Assembly: GCA_041392765.1 (NCBI GenBank)
Contig: JAWKLL010000021.1
Span: 1 to 64,000 of the forward strand
Reading direction: 5' to 3'
DNA from: Lewinella sp041392765
GTDB lineage: Bacteria > Bacteroidota > Bacteroidia > Chitinophagales > Saprospiraceae
Length of the DNA stretch: 64,000 nt
The notes below the pieces were generated by a model. The model ran no database searches and was not told where the DNA came from. It saw only the letters and a list, made by a program, of their open reading frames with translations. Position 1 is the first letter of the stretch; each line of letters starts with the position of its first letter. This document shows positions 59,439 to 64,000 of the stretch, piece by piece. Made by a program: the position numbers and the translations under genes.

Positions 59439-60422
59439 ATGCGCTACCTATTTACCTTGTCTTGCCTTTACATGCTATTCAGCGGATGTGTATCCTATCG
59501 TCCTTATCCAATGACGGAATCTAAGTTGACAGCATTGGACATTCCTGCTAATGAGAACCCTGTTTCGCTATACATGATGGGGGAGACATTGCCAGAGAAA
59601 GACTACCTCCGTATAGCTCTGCTAAAAGAAAGTAGTGTAAATGCGAATACAAACGACTTAATAGGGCGTTTATTAGGACGGGCAGCCACACTGGGTGCCG
59701 ATGCCTTGTTAATACAAAATATCTCTGAAACCGAGGAGGTACGCGAGCTATCCGAGTCTTCGTATTCAGTTCATAAAGAATCAGTATGGGGTCTCGCCAT
59801 TAAATTCAAAGAAAACCTGACCTATCCTGGTCGGAAGCTATCACACATAGAAGTACAGGGTATTGGAGGAAATGCCCAGTCTGAAGGAGGAAATATTTAC
59901 CTTGCTGCAAACGGTGAGGCCACTCTGAGTAAAAGCACCAAACTGACAAAAATAGCTTGGCAGTTTTCAATGGAATACTTGATGGAAAGCACGCATGGAT
60001 GTTTTTTTAATAAGATTCCTTCGGGAGGAAGTAGTGATATTAGCCACTATCTATATCGGCAACACAGGAATTCTTCTTCCCTCACAACAACCCAGTTGAA
60101 AGCAAACCTCCTGCAAAATGGTCGTGTTAAAATGCTCCTGATTACTATGTTAAACGGCAATAATACACGCATCAAATTGTACTTTGACTACAATGAGCAG
60201 AACCAATTGGTAAGTCGTTGGGGGGAAATAGCACCTGGTATCAACTATAGGATCAATACGACCTACCACCCTGACGGCAGCATAGCTGGAGAAACCTATG
60301 AAAGCTGGACACAAGGACAAACCACCCCTTCCCCATTGTTGCAAACAACCTACTATTACCTATCAGAGGAAGATTGGCGGGAGCAAGTTGAGAAAGAACA
60401 ATTTATCAGTAGTAATAATTAG
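59439..60422 (+). CDS. lipoprotein of unknown function
   Basis: A 327-residue protein with a lipobox in LYMLFSGC. The N-terminal domain contains LPEKDYLRIALLKESSVNAN and LLGRAATLGADALLIQNI. This pattern of a conserved lysine-rich strand followed by a GADALLI helix recalls DUF4156/YajI-like lipoproteins, which is a weak impression. The C-terminal 180 residues (SKSTKLTKIAWQFSMEYLME, LYFDYNEQNQLVSRWGEI, TTYHPDGSIAGETYESW) look like a small beta-rich domain that I do not recognise. Single gene, convergent with apbE. Frame intact. Confidence 0.65.
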   Translation: MRYLFTLSCLYMLFSGCVSYRPYPMTESKLTALDIPANENPVSLYMMGETLPEKDYLRIALLKESSVNANTNDLIGRLLGRAATLGADALLIQNISETEEVRELSESSYSVHKESVWGLAIKFKENLTYPGRKLSHIEVQGIGGNAQSEGGNIYLAANGEATLSKSTKLTKIAWQFSMEYLMESTHGCFFNKIPSGGSSDISHYLYRQHRNSSSLTTTQLKANLLQNGRVKMLLITMLNGNNTRIKLYFDYNEQNQLVSRWGEIAPGINYRINTTYHPDGSIAGETYESWTQGQTTPSPLLQTTYYYLSEEDWREQVEKEQFISSNN

Positions 60423-60425
60423 CAT

Positions 60426-61476
60426 TTACTCCTTTACGACAATCGCTTCAAACCCCTTGGTCATGCGGGTTTGGAGCTGCCCTTGCTCATCGGCGTAAAT
60501 GAAGCAAGCTTCAATTCCTTGAAGCGTGTCGATCATTTGGTATGCCTTTTCCAAGCCAGCAACCATGCAGGCGGTAGCCAGCGCATCGGCAGTGGCACAG
60601 TCGGCAGCAAGGATTGATGTACTAAGAAGGTTGCTCCTTTCGGGGAAACCCGTTTTAGGATTAATCGTGTGGCTAAATTTTTGACCAACCGCTTCATAGA
60701 AGTTGCGGTAATTGCCGGAAGTAGCCACTGCGGCGTCCACTAATGAAACGGCAATTTGATAATCCGTAACAGCGGAAGTTTCCAAAGGCACGGCTACACC
60801 GATACGCCAAGGAGTTTCGCTGTTGCCTTTATTCCCTTTAGCCACCACTTCGCCACCAATATCTACTAAGTAGTTGTTGATACCCTTGTTCTGTAGGAAA
60901 TCCGCTACTAAGTCCACACCGTAGCCCTTGGCAATGGCGGAGAAATCCAACTGTACAGATGGGTGCTGCTTGCGTAATGTATGCGAAACAGTGTCTAAAG
61001 CAATACACTCCATACCAACAAACTGCAAAATCGAGTCGATCTTGGCACTGTCAACCGTCGTCACGGGGCGTTTTTCCGTATAACCAAATCCCCAGTAATT
61101 GACCAACGGCATAACGGTGGGATTAAAATACTGCTGCGTCAATGTTGCTATTTTCCAAGACAATCGTACGTTTTGGTAAAAATGGGGTGCTTGTTGTAGG
61201 GCGACTGCGTCCAACTCGGGTAGATCACCATAGTTAAATCGAGAAATAGTCGATGTAGGAATGTAGGTAGAAACTTCTTCGTTCAAAGCTACCAACAGGG
61301 AATCGATTTGATCTTTTAGCCCTGTAAGGTTATCTCCAGTAAAGCTGATGCGGTAATAAGTGCCCATTGTTTCCTTCAATACTTGGACAGGCATAAGCAC
61401 AGGAGGCGTAGATCTTACGCAAGAAAATATCCCCCAAGCAATGATGCTCGGTATAAAGAGAAATAAACGATCGCAT
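60426..61476 (-). CDS. apbE: FAD:protein FMN transferase (ApbE lipoprotein, frameshifted leader)
   Basis: Transfers FMN from FAD to a threonine of target proteins such as Na+-NQR or RnfG subunits in the periplasm. The main frame starts inside the family at TMGTYYRISF and has LDFSAIAKGYGVDLVADFLQ, NYLVDIGGEVVAKGNKGN, HTINPKTGFPERS and the metal-site ADCATADALATACMVAGL. Upstream the same frame reads LFLFIPSIIAWGIFSCVRST, a lipoprotein signal, which joins to the ATG at 61476 through a one-base slip near 61465. About 350 residues in total, normal for ApbE. It abuts a family 1 hairpin element. Confidence 0.92.
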
Positions 61477-61478
61477 AG

Positions 61479-61740
61479 TAATTGGTCTTCAGTTATCGGA
61501 CGACTTAATAGTTGTGGTTCTTTGACACAAAGTGTGGCATTAATGGCTAGCTATCTCGGCAAAAGGCCGGGAGCAAGTTGTGCAACAGTGGCCGCGATAG
61601 CGGACAGACGCTTGCGACCGTAGGAAGCTGGCCGAGCGAATAACCCGAGCTGGCGGAGACGTAGCGCCCGAAGGGCTGCCACAGGAATTGTCAAAGAACC
61701 ATAGTTGTCCAATAACTGCGGTCATTATTCTTTCCGTCCC
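61479..61740. repeat. long-hairpin element, family 1, copy D
   Basis: Left end TAATTGGTCTTCAG, right end TCTTTCCGTCCC. The arms pair over CAGTTAT-GGAC and TTGTGGTTCTTTGACA, then TGTGGCA. The long loop is GC-rich (61560-61670). It fills the whole gap between the apbE start codon and the stop codon of the M20 gene. Confidence 0.7.
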
Positions 61741-63106
61741 TTATGCTTTCATTTCCGTATAATAGTGGAAGTAGTAAGGGATCGTCTCAATGCCTTTGTA
61801 AAATTAAACAACCCGTAGTATTCGTGGGAGAGTGGATGGCATCGCTGTCCAAGCCAAAACCCATGAGTACACTTTTCACCTAATACTTTTTCAAAAGAGG
61901 CTACAATAGGAATCGCTACGCCTTCCCTCTTGAGGATGAGTGCCTTATAGTAGCTTCCATTGCTTTATGTACGCTTGATATTCCGGCGTATCGGTTGGTG
62001 TCACTACTGGCTCGCCACCGTGGTGTGGGCGCACTTCTACTTTACTTCAGCAGGAGCGGCCTGCTCAAAGTAATTTTGAACAACTCAGTGATCTTATCTG
62101 GGTGTTGGTTGGGTACCAAACGCATACTGATTTTGGCAAAAGCTTTGGATGGCAATACCGTTTTAGAGCCTTCGCCTGTATATACTCCCCAAATACCGTT
62201 TACATCTAAGGTAGGGCGTATGCTGGTGCGTTCCAAGGTTGTAAAACCAGCTTCCCCTCTGACGGCATCAATACCTAAATCCTTTTGGTAATTGCCTAAA
62301 TGGAAGGGAGCTTTGTTCATTTCCGCACGCTCTACATCGGAAACATCTTGCACATCATCATAAAAACCGGGAATGGTAATGTGCTTGTTTCATCCATCAT
62401 ACTCAATCATCTCGCAAAGCACGTTGATCGGGTTGCCAACGGCTCCTCCATATACGCCTGAGTGAGGAATAACGATTGACACATATACTTCCACTTCCAC
62501 ATAGCTAAGCCCCTTAACCCCGTAGTAATGCTGGGGGTATCATTAGCAATAATAGAGAGGTGTCTGAAATCAAGATAACATCGCAGGCTAGTTTGTCCTT
62601 GTGCTCCACCAAAAACTTACCCAAATGAGCAGAACCTGTTTCTTCTTCTCCTTCGATCATGAACTTGATGTACAAGGAAGAGTATTTGTAGCCATCATAG
62701 CTTCAAAAGCCTTCACATTCATAACATCTGCCACTTTATCATCGCAAGAACCACACGCGCAAAAATAGCTCCATCAGGGTGCAGCTCGGTCTTTTTAATC
62801 ACAGGCTCGAAGTACTATCTAATGACACAGGATCGGCAGGTTGCACATCGTAATGACCATAAACCATGATAGTTGTTAAGGTATCGGAGATTTTTTTCTC
62901 ACCGAAGACGATGGGATGGCCTGCAATTGGGAACAATCTCTACTGTGTCGGCACCTGCCTTGCGTAGATGATTAGCTACGCGCTTCATTGTGCGTTGAAC
63001 ATCCGCTTTGGCGGTCGGCTTTGACACTCCGGAATGCGCAATAAATCAAAAAGTTCTTCTAAGAATGGTCTTTGTTGTCCTGTATATATTGTTGTGTGGC
63101 TTGCAT
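61741..63106 (-). CDS. M20-family dipeptidase (many frameshifts)
   Basis: About 455 residues. The ATG at 63106 gives MQATQQYIQDNKD, then in another frame RFLEELFDLLRIP, VKADRQSG, HPIVFGEKKISDTLTTIMVY and GHYDVQPADP with the zinc His and Asp. Next are IFARGSCDDKGQ and FMIEGEEETGSAHL with the catalytic Glu, then DISDTSIIANDTPSITTGLR-like sequence. The C-terminal half has TSIRPTLDVNGIWGVYTGEG, and the end is GIETIPYYFHYYTEMKA. The frame changes at least eight times. M20 dipeptidases cleave short peptides using two zinc ions. All expected segments survive, so this is probably a normal gene read badly. Confidence 0.8.
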
Positions 63107-63238
63107 GATGTAAGGAATGTTGGATCCCGATAGCTATCGGGGTGAAATGTGGAAAATGTAGAATCCCGATAACTATCAGGGTGCTAAAGATGTATATGTG
63201 CCAAAAGTTGACATTTCGCACATATACACTTGCAACAT
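63107..63238. repeat. spacer with two CCCGATAGCTATCGGG copies and short AT-rich units
   Basis: Palindromes at 63126-63141 and 63165-63180, followed by GCACATATACAC-type units very similar to those at 21958-22085. No coding potential. Confidence 0.65.
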
Positions 63239-64000
63239 TTATTTCAAGCTATCATAAACATCCATGACAGATTTGACAGCTTTGGAGGATGCATCCATCA
63301 GGGCTTGTTCGTCTGCATTGAGGTTTACGGTAATGAGTTGTTCGATACCGTTTTTACTATTTGACGGGTACACCTAAGTAAACATCTTGCTGGTTATACT
63401 CACCGTTTAGGAGTACGCAACAAGGAAAACACGCTTTTCATTGCGCACGATAGACTCCACCATCATTAACGCAACGGCGCAAGGGAGCATACCAAGCGGA
63501 AGTGCCCATGAGCTTTACCTAATTCTCCACCACCAGATTTGGTGCGTTCTACGATAATTGAGGTTTCTTCGTCAATCATTTCAGTAACAGGAATGCCTGC
63601 CACCGTAGTAACGAGGCAGTGGCACCATCGGTAGTCGCCATGACCGCCCAAAATAGCAAAGCTTGAATGTCCTTAGGAGAAACATCTAAAGCCGTAGCCA
63701 AAAATGCGCGATAACGGCGGTATCTAAGATACCGCACCATGCCAAATGCGGCTTCTGTCCATACCAGATGCTTCGTGGCGGCATAAGTCATCACATCCAA
63801 TGGGTTTGAAACCACGATAATGATGGGGTTGGCGGGTGTTCCATAATTGATTTGGTGACACTCTGCAATCTTAGCGTTGGTAGTGATCAAATCATCGCGG
63901 CTCATGCCGGGTTTGCGGGGAATACCAGCTGTGACCACGATATCGGAGTTGGCGGTATCGGCATAATTATCAGTACCTACAACACGGGTGCTGTAATAAT
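63239..64000 (-). CDS. mdh: malate dehydrogenase, partial (frameshifted, continues beyond the window)
   Basis: The visible part covers about 250 C-terminal residues. VVTAGIPRKPGMSRDDLITT, NPIIIVVSNPLDVMTYAATK, RYRAFLATALDVSPKDIQAL, GIPVTEMIDEE and the end VKSVMDVYDSLK are all family features of the LDH-like malate dehydrogenase. Here the substrate-binding Arg is in PRKPGMSRDD and the catalytic His is in the GGHGD region, which is readable in another frame. The gene has several slips (near 63380, 63520, 63610 and 63740). It oxidises malate to oxaloacetate with NAD+ in the TCA cycle. The N-terminus lies outside the window. Confidence 0.9.

Noticed and set aside
1..64000. tRNA, rRNA or prophage genes
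   Set aside because: I looked through all gaps for cloverleaf-like or conserved RNA sequence and for phage structural genes and saw none; only the cobalamin riboswitch is a clear RNA element.

Overview
The window looks like a chromosomal piece of a Bacteroidota bacterium, most likely from the Saprospiria/Chitinophagia side. The evidence is several proteins with type IX secretion (T9SS) C-terminal sorting domains, two of them of the 'gliding motility-associated' type B form. There are also TonB-dependent receptors (one paired with a DUF4249 lipoprotein), an OmpH/Skp pair, a bitopic TonB energy transducer, few Shine-Dalgarno-like leaders, and a TAnnTTTG-type -7 promoter box before rplS. I see no tRNA, rRNA, CRISPR array or phage. 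Composition is even and most genes are housekeeping or envelope genes.

Layout. 0.3-4.2 kb: a small beta-barrel protein, then tonB, murI and two ompH/skp genes on the minus strand. 4.7-8 kb: a clear cobalamin riboswitch heading a BtuB-like receptor and a T9SS-sorted DUF4465 protein. 8.1-13 kb: tamB. 13.4-17.5 kb: a subtilase, pruA and a glycosyltransferase. 17.6-19.3 kb: a two-gene PspA-like coiled-coil/membrane module. 19.4-25.8 kb: a YfhO-type membrane protein, two glycosyltransferases and rmuC. 26.2-29.9 kb: a beta-oxidation operon (fadB-like plus thiolase). 30.2-34.4 kb: a secreted metalloprotease and msrB. 34.4-36.9 kb: a glutamine synthetase remnant, an ECF sigma factor, a chimeric anti-sigma-like protein and an acyl-carrier-like protein without the prosthetic-group serine. 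36.9-38.3 kb: an IS element. 38.3-45.3 kb: an esterase, a Sua5/TsaC-like gene, two tandem T9SS type B PKD proteins and rplS. 45.4-49.1 kb: a lipoprotein with a (TTTTC)n tract in its signal peptide, then DUF4249 plus receptor. 49.4-56 kb: a 1012-residue secreted coiled-coil protein, kdsB, an FG-GAP T9SS protein and a TrmH-type methyltransferase. 56.3-64 kb: a WG-repeat lipoprotein, purE, purK, a lipoprotein, apbE, an M20 dipeptidase and the 3' part of mdh.

Two things dominate the window. First, about twenty genes carry one or more single-base frameshifts, including genes that are normally essential or core (rplS, purK, mdh, pruA). They cluster at roughly 16-24, 40-46, 58-59 and 61-64 kb. I read most of them as base-calling or consensus errors and annotate each gene across its full span. 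Two other genes have an in-frame stop explained by one C-to-T change. Second, intergenic regions hold at least three families of short palindromic or terminal-inverted-repeat elements, often within a few bases of gene ends. One family keeps its ends but changes its arm sequence while staying self-complementary. This family, the B12-controlled T9SS gene pair, the apparent phase-variable lipoprotein and the PspA-like module are the best leads for something new.
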